A DNA stretch of 39,667 nucleotides. It comes from Bisbaumannia pacifica. Lineage in GTDB: Bacteria > Pseudomonadota > Gammaproteobacteria > Pseudomonadales > Halomonadaceae. Location of the stretch: NCBI RefSeq assembly GCF_007989625.1, contig NZ_BJUK01000033.1, positions 1-39,667 on the forward strand. Reading direction: 5' to 3'. Numbering within the stretch: position 1 is the first letter of the stretch; every line of letters starts with the position of its first letter. Positions 7,465-15,820 of the stretch are shown one piece after another. A model generated the notes under the pieces. It was not told the origin of the DNA. It did no database searches and saw nothing but the letters and a program-made list of their open reading frames with translations. The position numbers and the translations under genes are program-made.

Positions 7465-8274
7465 TCAGCTATCGAAGTCGAAGCTGAAATCGTCGTCATC
7501 GTCACCGAACAGCTCGTCCAACTCCACGTCATCGGCCGATTTGGCCTGCGCTTCGGCGAGTTTGCGAAGCTCGTAAAGCCGGCTCAGCCCCTTGAGACGA
7601 TGCTCGGACAAGAGTTGCGAATAGGCGACCGATAACGCCCCACTCTTCGCCAGTTCGCTCAGCACGCTTGCGTCCAGCGCACGCAAGGCGGCCTCATCGA
7701 TATGGAAAAGCCCTTTGACGTCGAAGCCGCTCTCGCCCTCCGGATTCCGGGCACTCAGGTTCCAGGGCACGATCACGCCTGCGTCACGCAACTGGCCGAC
7801 CAGCGCCTGGGTAGCTCGGCGTCCCTGCTCCAACTTCTCCAGGAAACGCACCGTTTGCTGCGCCTGGGCGGTCAATTCACCGTCGTCATCGAACAGGCGT
7901 CGGGCGTCTTCACCCGCCTCGGCCTGGAAGGCCTGCGACTCCTCGTCCACGCACACCACCGGCTGGCGACTCTTGGTATCGCGCAACACACGAAATGGAT
8001 GGGCGCGGTACCAGGCCGGACGGTAACCACCGATCCAGCGCCCGTTGGTATGGACGTATACATTGACACCGGCCTGCAGGGATTGCAGTACCACCAGCTC
8101 GAAGTCAGCGTCCTGTTCGCCTTGCACGAACGCCACCGCCATGGTGGGGAGCACATGGGGCAGTTCTTCGGCCAAGACCGGCACGACCGCCTGCTCCAGC
8201 GCGAATTCATGGCCTGCGGCCACCACGCCGGATTGGGCATGCTGGGTCTTGCTTAATGGCACATAACGAGACAT
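7465..8274 (-). CDS. sapC: SapC-family protein
   Basis: 269 residues starting at MSRYVPLSKTQHAQ, with GAGAGGTG just upstream; the frame could extend nine codons further but that lacks a ribosome site. The sequence has the SapC-family layout: an early PLSKxxH motif, then LPTMAVAFVQGEQDADFELVVL, IGGYRPAWYRAHPFRVL, and the FLEKLEQGR region. The C-terminus is very acidic (DELFGDDDDDFSFDFDS). SapC was named for the Campylobacter S-layer locus and its biochemical role is unclear. Here it lies just downstream of an S-layer-like gene, separated by a strong terminator, so it is probably transcribed separately or by read-through. Confidence 0.85.
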   Translation of the reverse strand: MSRYVPLSKTQHAQSGVVAAGHEFALEQAVVPVLAEELPHVLPTMAVAFVQGEQDADFELVVLQSLQAGVNVYVHTNGRWIGGYRPAWYRAHPFRVLRDTKSRQPVVCVDEESQAFQAEAGEDARRLFDDDGELTAQAQQTVRFLEKLEQGRRATQALVGQLRDAGVIVPWNLSARNPEGESGFDVKGLFHIDEAALRALDASVLSELAKSGALSVAYSQLLSEHRLKGLSRLYELRKLAEAQAKSADDVELDELFGDDDDDFSFDFDS

Positions 8275-8333
8275 GACACCTCTCAGGAACAGTGAAGGCA
8301 ATACAGCGAGGAGAATACCATAGAACGGAAAAA

Positions 8334-8361
8334 CCCCGCCTGGCGAACCAGGCGGGGTTTT
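8334..8361 (-). terminator. Strong bidirectional-looking terminator after the S-layer-like gene
   Basis: Perfect 10-bp stem CCCCGCCTGG / CCAGGCGGGG with a CGAA (TTCG) loop, flanked by TTTTT on the minus transcript and TTTT on the plus strand. Between it and the stop codon at 8458 is a second, weaker hairpin with outer stem ATCCCT (8369-8374) / AGGGAT (8400-8405). Such 3' structures suit a very abundant, stable mRNA. Confidence 0.9.
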
Positions 8362-8457
8362 CGCTTTTATCCCTTGCCAACCGCCTTGCGACGGCGCCGA
8401 GGGATCAGGCGACTGGGCCGAAGCCGTTTGCCTGTTTGGCCTTAGCCGAGGTCAGCA

Positions 8458-11400
8458 TTAGGCGACGTTAGTGTCGTCCATAACACCAACATTCAGGGAG
8501 TCACCGAAGTCAGTGACACCCACCAGGGATGCCGCGGTGAACTCGCCATCGGCGATGTTGTAGGACACTTCGTAGACCTTGTACTCACCCAGGTTACCGT
8601 CGGTACCGTCGAAGTTCTCGACCATCACGATGGACTTCTGGATGTTGCCGACGAAGTTGGCCGCCGCCGCCGCACCGCTACCGCCGGTGTTCAGGGCTTC
8701 GAGCAGCTGGGTGGTGGTCAGGCTATCGAACTCGACCGCAGCCACGGTGGAACCGTCGATTTCTTCCAGCTGGGTCACCACCACGTCGTTCTCGCCGATG
8801 GCGCCGAGGCCAGCGGTTTGATCGACCAGGGAGGTCGCGACGCGCTGCTGAGAGTCGGTGGAACCGGAAGCAGAGGTCACGTTGTCCAGCCAGGCGGTGA
8901 AGTCCAGCACGTCGCCGTTGGCAGCATCGTTGTAGTGAACGATGGTGTCGTTACCGAAGCCGCCTTGGTCGAAGACCAGGGTGTCGACGGTGCCGTCGTT
9001 GGAGCTCAGCACCACGACGTCGTCGCCGGCACCGGCGTTAACGGTGTTCACGCCGACGGTAGTCGCGTCAGTACCGAGGGTAGCCGTCGCTTCCGCGAAG
9101 TCTTCCAGGGTATTGACGGCGTCGTAGAGGTTGCCCACGTCGGTGGCGTCGATATCGGAGTCCTGATACTGCTCCTGCAGGGCTTCGACGATGTTGTTCT
9201 GGTTGGCGGTGGACAGATCGGCCCAATCGCCCAGAACTTCGACTTGTACCATCTGCTCGGCAGCGACGGTCACACCGTCGACCAGGTACTGGACGTTCAG
9301 GTTGCCGTTGCTGTCGACAGTGGCCTGAACCAGCTTGCTGACTACCGGATCTTCGTTGATCGCACGAGCGGCGGCTTCGTAGAGGTCGCGCTCGGTGGTC
9401 AGGACGCCGTTGGCGGCCTGAATCTCGGCGGTGACTTCGAAGCCATCCACGAAGGAGTCGGCAGCGACGGTCGGGCCTTCTTCCGGCATGGCCACGGTGA
9501 CCTGCACGGTACGGCCGTTCAGCACCTGGGAGCCGTTGACCGCGGCAGCGGTATTAGCACCGGCTGTGGTGGCGTAGTCGCTGCCAGCCGCCAGCTGCGC
9601 CAGGGCCTTGTCACCGGTGTTTTCGGCGTAGACGGTGTCGTTGCCGCCGCCAGTGCTGGCGGTCAGGTGAGTGGCGCCACCGGTCACGGTGTCGTCGCCG
9701 CTACCCAGCACGACGGTCGCCTCGTTCACTTCGGCGTCGGTGGAGCTCAGGGTCACCACGTTGTCGCCGCCAGTGGAGTTGACGGTCAGGCTGGCAGTGG
9801 TGCTGGTGGACGTGGAGGTACCGGTCAGATCAGCGGTGATGCTGTCGTCGCCGGAGCCGGTGTTGATGGTGAAGGCCTGGGCGTCGGACGCACGGCCGTT
9901 ACCGTCGTAGTCGGCCACGAAGGTCACGTCGGTGTCGGAACCGGCGCTGTTGAACGAGACCAGGTCGCTGACGGCAGTACCTTCACCGATGCTCAGCTCG
10001 GCGCCTTCGAAGGCGGTCGCGTTGATCAGGTTCAGGTCGGAATCGACGGCACCGACGTACAGGGAGCCATCGGCACCGGTGGAGTCGATGTGGATCTCTT
10101 CCAGCTCATCGCTGTTGGAAGAGGTCTGAGCCAGGGAAGCGATCTTGCTGCCGCGGTCGACGGTGACGTTGAAGCGCTCGACACCGATCTGGGAGTTGGA
10201 CTCGCCACCGATCCGCACGTCGCCAGCGATGGAGCCGCGACCGGCGTTGTCCAGCACCAGGTTGGTTTCGATCAGGTTGCTGGTGACGGTCGGGTCGACC
10301 GGCTCGGCGTTACCGGCCACCAGGAAGCCACCCGGCACGGACTCGATAGCCGCCTGGGTGAAGTCGACCTGACCGAACTCTTGACCGTTCGGGTCGGTAA
10401 CCAGGATTTCCTGAGCGGTGAACGGCAGGTCAACGGTGTTGCCTGCAACGGTCACCTGGGTGTACGGATCAGACAGGGTGACCTGCAGATCGCCCAGGCC
10501 CTGAGCGGCCAGTGCGGCGTCGATGGCCTCGACCAGGCCCTGGTAGGAACCGTCGGTGGAAACCACGTCTTCCAGGACGAATTCCTGACCGCCCAGCTCG
10601 AAGCCCAGGGTCACGCTAACGTTGGCCAGCGGAGTCTCGGGAGTCTGGGTGCTGACGTCGGCGATGCGGATTTGCAGCTGAGAGTTGGCAGCTTCTTCCG
10701 GCGCGCGCAGCAGAGACTGGCTGTCGAAGGTAGCGGTGAAGTCGGTATCGAACTGAGTGTCCTTGATACCGAACGTCACGTCCTTGGTGATGTTCAGGTT
10801 GCTGCCCTGGAGGTTGACGTTGTTCACGGTGAAGTCACCGCGACCGAAGTCAGCCCAGAACTCTTCGACGTTTTCCATGCGAGTGGCGTCGAGAGTCACG
10901 TTTTCCAGCGCTTCGATGTAGATTTCTTCGACGTTCTGGGTATAAGGACGCGGAGCCTGATCGTTGCCGGCACCATCGACTTCGTTGTCGTCGATCATGG
11001 AGGCTTCGATCTTGTCGCGACCTTCGCCGCCATTGATGTAGTCACCGGTGGCGAAAGCGTTGGCAACGGCGCCATCCTGGTTCTGACCCACGAAACCAGT
11101 GAAGGTGTCGTCGGCGTCAGTACCGGTGAGGTTGTCGCGACCGTCGGTCAGCACGAAGGTCTCGCCCGGGTTGGAGGGCTCTTCCGGGTCGGTCGGCTCG
11201 GGCAGGGTGTCGACCACGCCTTGCACGTCGAGGTCGTCGACGACGGTGTCGGCATCGACACCAGACAGGAAGTCCTTGGCGATTTCGGCGGCGTCGTTAC
11301 CCGCGTAGGCGTCGCCAGCCAGATCGGTGAACTCCTGAGCGGCGGCCACTTTCTTGGCCACGGCGTCGGCATCGCCGTTCTGGGCACCAGTCAGGATTTC

Positions 11401-11709
11401 CAGGGCGATGGCGGCCAGGGTGGTGTTACCGGCTTCCAGCTCGCCGACGTAGAAGTCGAGGCCGGCTTGCTCGGCGTCGCGACCGAACAGCTGCTGGTAG
11501 AGGTTGTTGACCAGTTCTTCGTTGGTCAGGTCGCCGAAGCGCGCTTCAAACTCGGCAGAGGTACCGAACAGGTTAATGATGGCGGAAGCATCACCACCAT
11601 TTGCGTCGATTTCCTCGGCCCAGAACTCTTGACCGGCGGCATCAGCCGGGCGGCCGTAGTAGGCCACGAACAGCTGTTGAGCCAGTTCCAAAGATGCTTG
11701 TGTTGCCAT
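8458..11709 (-). CDS. S-layer-like protein with N-terminal DUF4214 and RTX-like repeats
   Basis: 1083 residues, low in Cys and rich in Asp, Thr, Ala and Val. There is no signal peptide. Residues about 5-120 hold a DUF4214 domain with the repeat LFVAYYGRPADAAGQEFW and LYQQLFGRDAEQAGLDFY. The remainder is beta-rich with scattered calcium-binding turns (GSGDDSITADL, GSGDDTVTGG, GGGNDTVYAEN, GAGDDVVVLSS). Size, composition, calcium turns and lack of a signal peptide fit T1SS-exported S-layer proteins such as RsaA of Caulobacter. The codons TTA, CTA and TCA are absent over about 960 consecutive codons, a strong bias expected of a highly expressed gene. AAGGAG lies 11 nt before the ATG. The adjacent T1SS genes are the natural exporter (inference). 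Confidence 0.85.
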   Translation of the reverse strand: MATQASLELAQQLFVAYYGRPADAAGQEFWAEEIDANGGDASAIINLFGTSAEFEARFGDLTNEELVNNLYQQLFGRDAEQAGLDFYVGELEAGNTTLAAIALEILTGAQNGDADAVAKKVAAAQEFTDLAGDAYAGNDAAEIAKDFLSGVDADTVVDDLDVQGVVDTLPEPTDPEEPSNPGETFVLTDGRDNLTGTDADDTFTGFVGQNQDGAVANAFATGDYINGGEGRDKIEASMIDDNEVDGAGNDQAPRPYTQNVEEIYIEALENVTLDATRMENVEEFWADFGRGDFTVNNVNLQGSNLNITKDVTFGIKDTQFDTDFTATFDSQSLLRAPEEAANSQLQIRIADVSTQTPETPLANVSVTLGFELGGQEFVLEDVVSTDGSYQGLVEAIDAALAAQGLGDLQVTLSDPYTQVTVAGNTVDLPFTAQEILVTDPNGQEFGQVDFTQAAIESVPGGFLVAGNAEPVDPTVTSNLIETNLVLDNAGRGSIAGDVRIGGESNSQIGVERFNVTVDRGSKIASLAQTSSNSDELEEIHIDSTGADGSLYVGAVDSDLNLINATAFEGAELSIGEGTAVSDLVSFNSAGSDTDVTFVADYDGNGRASDAQAFTINTGSGDDSITADLTGTSTSTSTTASLTVNSTGGDNVVTLSSTDAEVNEATVVLGSGDDTVTGGATHLTASTGGGNDTVYAENTGDKALAQLAAGSDYATTAGANTAAAVNGSQVLNGRTVQVTVAMPEEGPTVAADSFVDGFEVTAEIQAANGVLTTERDLYEAAARAINEDPVVSKLVQATVDSNGNLNVQYLVDGVTVAAEQMVQVEVLGDWADLSTANQNNIVEALQEQYQDSDIDATDVGNLYDAVNTLEDFAEATATLGTDATTVGVNTVNAGAGDDVVVLSSNDGTVDTLVFDQGGFGNDTIVHYNDAANGDVLDFTAWLDNVTSASGSTDSQQRVATSLVDQTAGLGAIGENDVVVTQLEEIDGSTVAAVEFDSLTTTQLLEALNTGGSGAAAAANFVGNIQKSIVMVENFDGTDGNLGEYKVYEVSYNIADGEFTAASLVGVTDFGDSLNVGVMDDTNVA

Positions 11710-11772
11710 GGGACTATAGTCTCCTTGCTTTTAGAAAGATACCGACGCCGAAGCGGTCAGCTCTCCTTACTG

Positions 11773-11788
11773 CCTTGAGCGCTCAAGG
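11773..11788 (-). repeat. 16-bp perfect palindrome in the S-layer leader
   Basis: CCTTGAGC followed directly by its reverse complement GCTCAAGG. It lies between the inferred transcription start and the ribosome site, about 65 nt before the start codon. It could form an mRNA hairpin or bind a dimeric regulator. Confidence 0.65.
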
Positions 11789-11873
11789 TTCTGCTTGATT
11801 CGCCCGGCATTCCATGGTGGTCGTCATGCCGACAGAAGCGGTCTTTCGTCTTATTCTGCCTTGAATGAGATCA

Positions 11874-11887
11874 CCCTGCATGCAGGG
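11874..11887 (-). repeat. 14-bp perfect palindrome next to the predicted start of transcription
   Basis: CCCTGCA/TGCAGGG, centred 20 bp downstream of the -10 box on the minus strand. The position suits either an operator or a 5'-end mRNA hairpin that stabilises the transcript. Confidence 0.6.
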
Positions 11888-11900
11888 CGAACGTGCCTAA

Positions 11901-11928
11901 TGTATAGGCGGGCTTCCTGACAAGTCAA
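11901..11928 (-). promoter_or_regulatory. Sigma70-type promoter of the S-layer-like gene
   Basis: On the minus strand TTGACT (11928-11923), a 16-bp spacer and TATACA (11906-11901). It is the best -35/-10 match in the upstream region and predicts a leader of about 185 nt. Confidence 0.55.
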
Positions 11929-12117
11929 TGACTCTCAAGCGCGGAATAACCCCTGTTTGACGCACGCCATAAGGGTTGACATGAATTGGAAAAGATGTCG
12001 CTCGATCCGGCTTTCAGGAAACCACCCATACTTTTATCGAACATTGGTCATAAACGATAGGGACTATAAGACAGACTCGCGGCGAGACGCAAGGGGCCTT
12101 AGGGTCGGGGTTGGCGG

Positions 12118-13143
12118 CTACTCCGCAAGCAGCCGTGCGACGACACTTTCCCAGCCGATCTCCTGGGCCTGATAGGCCTCACGACCGGCACGCCCCATCT
12201 CCTGGCAACGCCCCGGCATGGCCCAGGCCTCGTCGAGGGCGGCGGCCAGGGCCTGGGGGCTGGGTTCGCTGACCCAGCCGGTCTGGCCATGGCGCACGAA
12301 CGCCAGGGGCCCACCGCTATCGCTACAGGTGATTACCGGCTTGGCGGCCAACATCGCCTCCAGGGTGATATAGCCGTAGTCCTCGTCATGGGTGGGAAAG
12401 GCGACGGCACGGGCATGCGCATAGAGGGTGAGTTTCTCGGCTTCGCTGATGTGCCCGAGCAGGGCGACCCGCTCCTGCAGGCCGCGACGCTCGATCAAGG
12501 CCTCGAGTGCGCCTCGCTGGCTGCCATCGCCGGCCAGCAGCAGGCGCACCGGCCGATGGCACTCGGCGAGGGCCTCGATCAGCAGGGTCTGCCGCTTGAG
12601 GGGCTCGAGGCGGCTGGGATAGAAGACATAGCCCCAGTCATCGGCGCAGGTAAAGTGCTCCGCCTGGTGCGGAGGATGATAGAGCGGCTCGGCGTGCAGA
12701 GCGTTGAATTGCGCCAGGCGCTCGGCCACGCGCGGCGAGTTGGCGAAGCGCCGGCGCGCCGCAGCCAGGTGGCGGTTATCGAAGGCCTCCACCTCGGGTT
12801 TCAGGTCGGTCAGGGCCGGCGTGGCGGTATCGGCATCGAAGAGTTCATAGCAGGCACGGTGCTGGTGCATCAGCCAGACGACGTGATCGGGATGGCTGAC
12901 GCCGTAACCAGGAAACTGCAGGCTGATGACGCGATCGACCCTGACGTCATTGGGCAGGACGACTTCCAGGCCTTCCACATAGTGCATCTGGCGACGAATC
13001 TGCGCTTCGCCGTAGTGAAACGGCAGACGCAAGCACTCGACCCAATGCCCCTGGCGCCGCAGGGCCGCTACCAGGCCCTGTACATGGTAGTCGGCGCCTC
13101 CGGCGATAAAGGGCGTATGGTTGGCGGTAACCAGTAGCCTCAT
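12118..13143 (-). CDS. GT4-family glycosyltransferase
   Basis: 341 residues with the GT-B fold of family GT4. The N-terminal acceptor-side motif is TPFIAGGADYHVQGL. The C-terminal nucleotide-sugar motif EDYGYITLEAMLAAKPVITCSDSGG carries the EX7E arrangement. It is cytoplasmic and probably adds a sugar to the lipid-linked surface polysaccharide. The start overlaps the stop of the methyltransferase gene as ATGA, so it is the last gene of the operon. Donor and linkage cannot be read from the sequence. Confidence 0.85.
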   Translation of the reverse strand: MRLLVTANHTPFIAGGADYHVQGLVAALRRQGHWVECLRLPFHYGEAQIRRQMHYVEGLEVVLPNDVRVDRVISLQFPGYGVSHPDHVVWLMHQHRACYELFDADTATPALTDLKPEVEAFDNRHLAAARRRFANSPRVAERLAQFNALHAEPLYHPPHQAEHFTCADDWGYVFYPSRLEPLKRQTLLIEALAECHRPVRLLLAGDGSQRGALEALIERRGLQERVALLGHISEAEKLTLYAHARAVAFPTHDEDYGYITLEAMLAAKPVITCSDSGGPLAFVRHGQTGWVSEPSPQALAAALDEAWAMPGRCQEMGRAGREAYQAQEIGWESVVARLLAE

Positions 13144-14582
13144 CCCTGAGCCTCCTCCCGGGGTGCCTTGGTGCCGACGACGGCATAGTCCATGGGGGCG
13201 GCCAGCATGGCATTGAGACGCTCCACCACCGGCCCGTCACCGGGCAGGCGCGTCGCCTCCGGCGGCGCATTGAAGCGTCGAATGGCGGTGTCGCCGAAGC
13301 CATGAAACTGCAACAGGAACTGCAAGGTGACCGGCGTCAGTGGGTTACGGTGGGTGGGGTCGTGGTAGAAGCTGTAACTGGCGACGATCAGGTTTTCGGG
13401 GTTGGGCGTCTCGAGGATCAGCACGCCCCCCGGCGCCAGCGCCCGCTGGGCCTGCTGTACCAGCGCAAAGAGGGTGTCGAACGGCAGGTGTTCGGCGATA
13501 TGAAAGCCGCTGATCAGTGCCAAGCTGTCGTCGGCGCAATCGGCGAGGGCCGCCAGGGCATCCTGCCGGGTCACCGCGAAGCCCTGCTCGCGGCAGTGAG
13601 CCACCATGCTGGCATTGAGGTCGATGCCGCGGGCCTCGAAGCCGGCCTGGGTCAGCAGACGCAGCCACTCGCCACGGCCGCAACCGAGATCGAGCGCCTG
13701 CTGCCCGGCCTGGCGGGCGCGTGTCCAGTCGCCCCGGTAATGATCGAGGTGCTCGGCGATCTGCGCTTCGGGACCACGGAACGCGGCCTCGAAGGCGATG
13801 TAATAGGCATCGAGAGTGGCCGAATCGAGTATGGGTAGGCTCTCTCCGCCGCTAGGCGGCGGCGGTGCCTCGGGAGACGAAGAGACGGCCTGGCGGCGGA
13901 TCGTGGCCAGCTGAGTCCACAGCGCCTGCTGACGGGCATGCGCCTGCTCCTGGCGCTCACTCAGGCAGCCCTGCTGACGATTCATCTCGAGGAGGGCACT
14001 CACTAGCCCATGACGATCCCCACGCCAGGCCCGCTGCTCGGCCAGGAGCCGACACAGGCCGGCCTCCAGCGCCCAGTCCTGACGATGGCGCCGTGTCAAC
14101 CAGGCCAGGTAACGCCGCCAGGCTCGCTCCCCCAGGCCACGCAGGGGCCCCAGCGACGAGAGTCGCTGCCAGGCACGCATGCAGCGCACCAGCCGGTCGG
14201 GCAGCTGCCGCTGATGCGCGTGGCGAAAGTGAATGGCCTCTTCGGCCCGGGCCAGGGTAACCAGCACCGCGAGGCGTCCCTCGCCGCGCACCAGATCGAG
14301 GTAATAATGATACCCCTCGTCGTCGCACTCCCGCCCCAGCAACTGTCGGTAAGCACCGCGCAGGAAATCGCCATCGTCCCGGTCATAGGCCAACAGCTCG
14401 GCCAGCCGCGGCGCAGCGGGGTCCAAAGGGGCATCATGGCATAGCGGGCGTTGATCCAGGGCCAGCAGCTTCAGGTAATCGTCGTCGACGAGAGGCGCAT
14501 AGGGCGGCGGACTCGACTCCAGCTCGCTGGCGGCCGATCGCACGTGCTCGACGAGATCTTGCAGGTCACCGAAACGACTCAT
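13140..14582 (-). CDS. Class I SAM methyltransferase with N-terminal DUF4214-like region
   Basis: 480 residues from the ATG at 14582 (MSRFGDLQD), chosen because AGGAGG lies just upstream and because ATGA couples it to the end of wzt; the frame extends 45 codons upstream without support. Residues about 68-120 resemble DUF4214 (LRGAYRQLLGRECDDEGYHYY). Residues about 295-395 are a Rossmann methyltransferase with motif I LDLGCGRGEW (297-306) and later HIAEHL and LILETPNPENL. Position next to a Wzt with a carbohydrate-binding tail suggests a chain-terminating methyltransferase like the methylating part of WbdD in E. coli O8/O9a; that role is inferred. No kinase domain is seen. Confidence 0.8.
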   Translation of the reverse strand: MSRFGDLQDLVEHVRSAASELESSPPPYAPLVDDDYLKLLALDQRPLCHDAPLDPAAPRLAELLAYDRDDGDFLRGAYRQLLGRECDDEGYHYYLDLVRGEGRLAVLVTLARAEEAIHFRHAHQRQLPDRLVRCMRAWQRLSSLGPLRGLGERAWRRYLAWLTRRHRQDWALEAGLCRLLAEQRAWRGDRHGLVSALLEMNRQQGCLSERQEQAHARQQALWTQLATIRRQAVSSSPEAPPPPSGGESLPILDSATLDAYYIAFEAAFRGPEAQIAEHLDHYRGDWTRARQAGQQALDLGCGRGEWLRLLTQAGFEARGIDLNASMVAHCREQGFAVTRQDALAALADCADDSLALISGFHIAEHLPFDTLFALVQQAQRALAPGGVLILETPNPENLIVASYSFYHDPTHRNPLTPVTLQFLLQFHGFGDTAIRRFNAPPEATRLPGDGPVVERLNAMLAAPMDYAVVGTKAPREEAQG

Positions 14583-15811
14583 GGGGCCTCCTGACGAGAG
14601 GGCGATGGGCAAGCGGTGCTGTCCTCCAGGGCGATCTGGCATGGCAGGCGACAGAGTCCCGAGAACTTGCCCTCGAGGTAGCCGGCCACCTCGAACTGTA
14701 GGGCACCGTCCTGCCACCAGTAGCAGTCATCCAGGTGGTGGTCGCCGGAGTGCAGTGCCAGGGTCAGGGTATATTTTCCTGGGGCGATATCGGCGCCGAT
14801 GGCCAGATGCACGCGACGCCGCTCCCCGGCGGCCAGCCGCAGCCTCTGGCAATGGTGGTGGGTGTTGGTGCCGAAGATGTCCTGACCGAAGCGGTCGCGG
14901 ATCAGTATGCCGATGACCACATCGTCGAGGGCCTGGTGAGCCTCGAGATCGAGGACTACCTCGAGGACATCACCGCTGCCCAGGGTGGCACTGCCACTGC
15001 GTCTCCCCCAGGCATCGGCATGGCGGATCTCGACCTGGCGGGTGCCGTAGGCACCCTCCTGCCGCGCCTGCAAGCGCCCCTCCTCTTCCTCGGCCTGTCG
15101 CGCCATGATGCGATTGTAGTGATTCACGGCCTGCTCGGGGTCGCCCTGGTGCACGATACGCCCGCCTTCAAGGACCAGGGCGCGATCGCAGAGCACCTTG
15201 ACGGCATTGAGGTCATGAGAGACGAAGAGGATGGCGCCCCCCGCTTCCTTGAAGGCCTGAATACGCTTCATGCACTTCTGCTGGAAGTAGCCATCGCCGA
15301 CCGACAGCGCCTCATCGACCAGGAAGCAGGCGGGGTCGGCATGAATGGCGATGGCGAACCCCAGGCGCATGATCATGCCGGAGGAGTAGGTACGCAGCGG
15401 CTCGTGAATGTAGTCGCCCAGTTCGGAGAAATCGATGATCTCCTGGTAGCGCGCCTCGATCTCCTGATGACTCATGCCCAGCATCAGGGCATTGGTCGTG
15501 ATGTTCTGGGCACCACTCAGCTCCGGGTTGAAGCCGGTGCCCAGCTCGAGCAGCCCGGTCACCCGCCCCTCGATATCGATTCGGCCGGCATCGGGTAACA
15601 ATACCCCGGTCATCAGCTTGAGTAGGGTCGACTTGCCGGCGCCGTTGCGCCCCAGCACACCCAGCACCTCACCGCGACCCACCTGGAAGCTGATGTTCTC
15701 CAGGGCCGTATGGGTACTGTGGCGAACCCGTCCGGTAATGGCCTCGATCAGGCGGTCGGCGGGTTTGGCGAATAGCTTGAACGACTTGTGCAGTTCGGAG
15801 ACGGTGATCAT
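14579..15811 (-). CDS. wzt: Polysaccharide ABC exporter ATPase with C-terminal carbohydrate-binding domain (Wzt)
   Basis: 410 residues. The ATPase half has Walker A GRNGAGKST, signature YSSGM and Walker B CFLVDEALSVGD, the variant typical of Wzt/KpsT-type exporters. Residues about 255-395 form a Wzt C-terminal beta-sandwich (DVVIGILIRDRFGQDIFGTNT, PGKYTLTLALHS). In E. coli O8/O9a this domain recognises the methylated end of the finished chain, which matches the methyltransferase gene that overlaps its stop by ATGA. It works with the Wzm permease encoded immediately upstream, 9 bp away. Confidence 0.93.
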   Translation of the reverse strand: MITVSELHKSFKLFAKPADRLIEAITGRVRHSTHTALENISFQVGRGEVLGVLGRNGAGKSTLLKLMTGVLLPDAGRIDIEGRVTGLLELGTGFNPELSGAQNITTNALMLGMSHQEIEARYQEIIDFSELGDYIHEPLRTYSSGMIMRLGFAIAIHADPACFLVDEALSVGDGYFQQKCMKRIQAFKEAGGAILFVSHDLNAVKVLCDRALVLEGGRIVHQGDPEQAVNHYNRIMARQAEEEEGRLQARQEGAYGTRQVEIRHADAWGRRSGSATLGSGDVLEVVLDLEAHQALDDVVIGILIRDRFGQDIFGTNTHHHCQRLRLAAGERRRVHLAIGADIAPGKYTLTLALHSGDHHLDDCYWWQDGALQFEVAGYLEGKFSGLCRLPCQIALEDSTACPSPSRQEAP

Positions 15812-15820
15812 GGGTGGCTC

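Larger units (their letters stand above)
11710..12117 (-). other. Intergenic region: promoter and long leader of the S-layer-like gene
   Basis: 408 bases without a gene. It holds a sigma70-like promoter (11901-11928), an inferred leader of about 185 nt with two perfect palindromes, and upstream of the promoter an AT-richer stretch. I saw no clear terminator for the glycosyltransferase gene that ends at 12118. Confidence 0.6.

Noticed and set aside
8818-11778. 986-codon open frame on the plus strand
   Set aside because: It is the exact codon-register mirror of the S-layer-like gene, has no recognisable domain, and is explained by avoidance of TTA, CTA and TCA codons in the sense gene.
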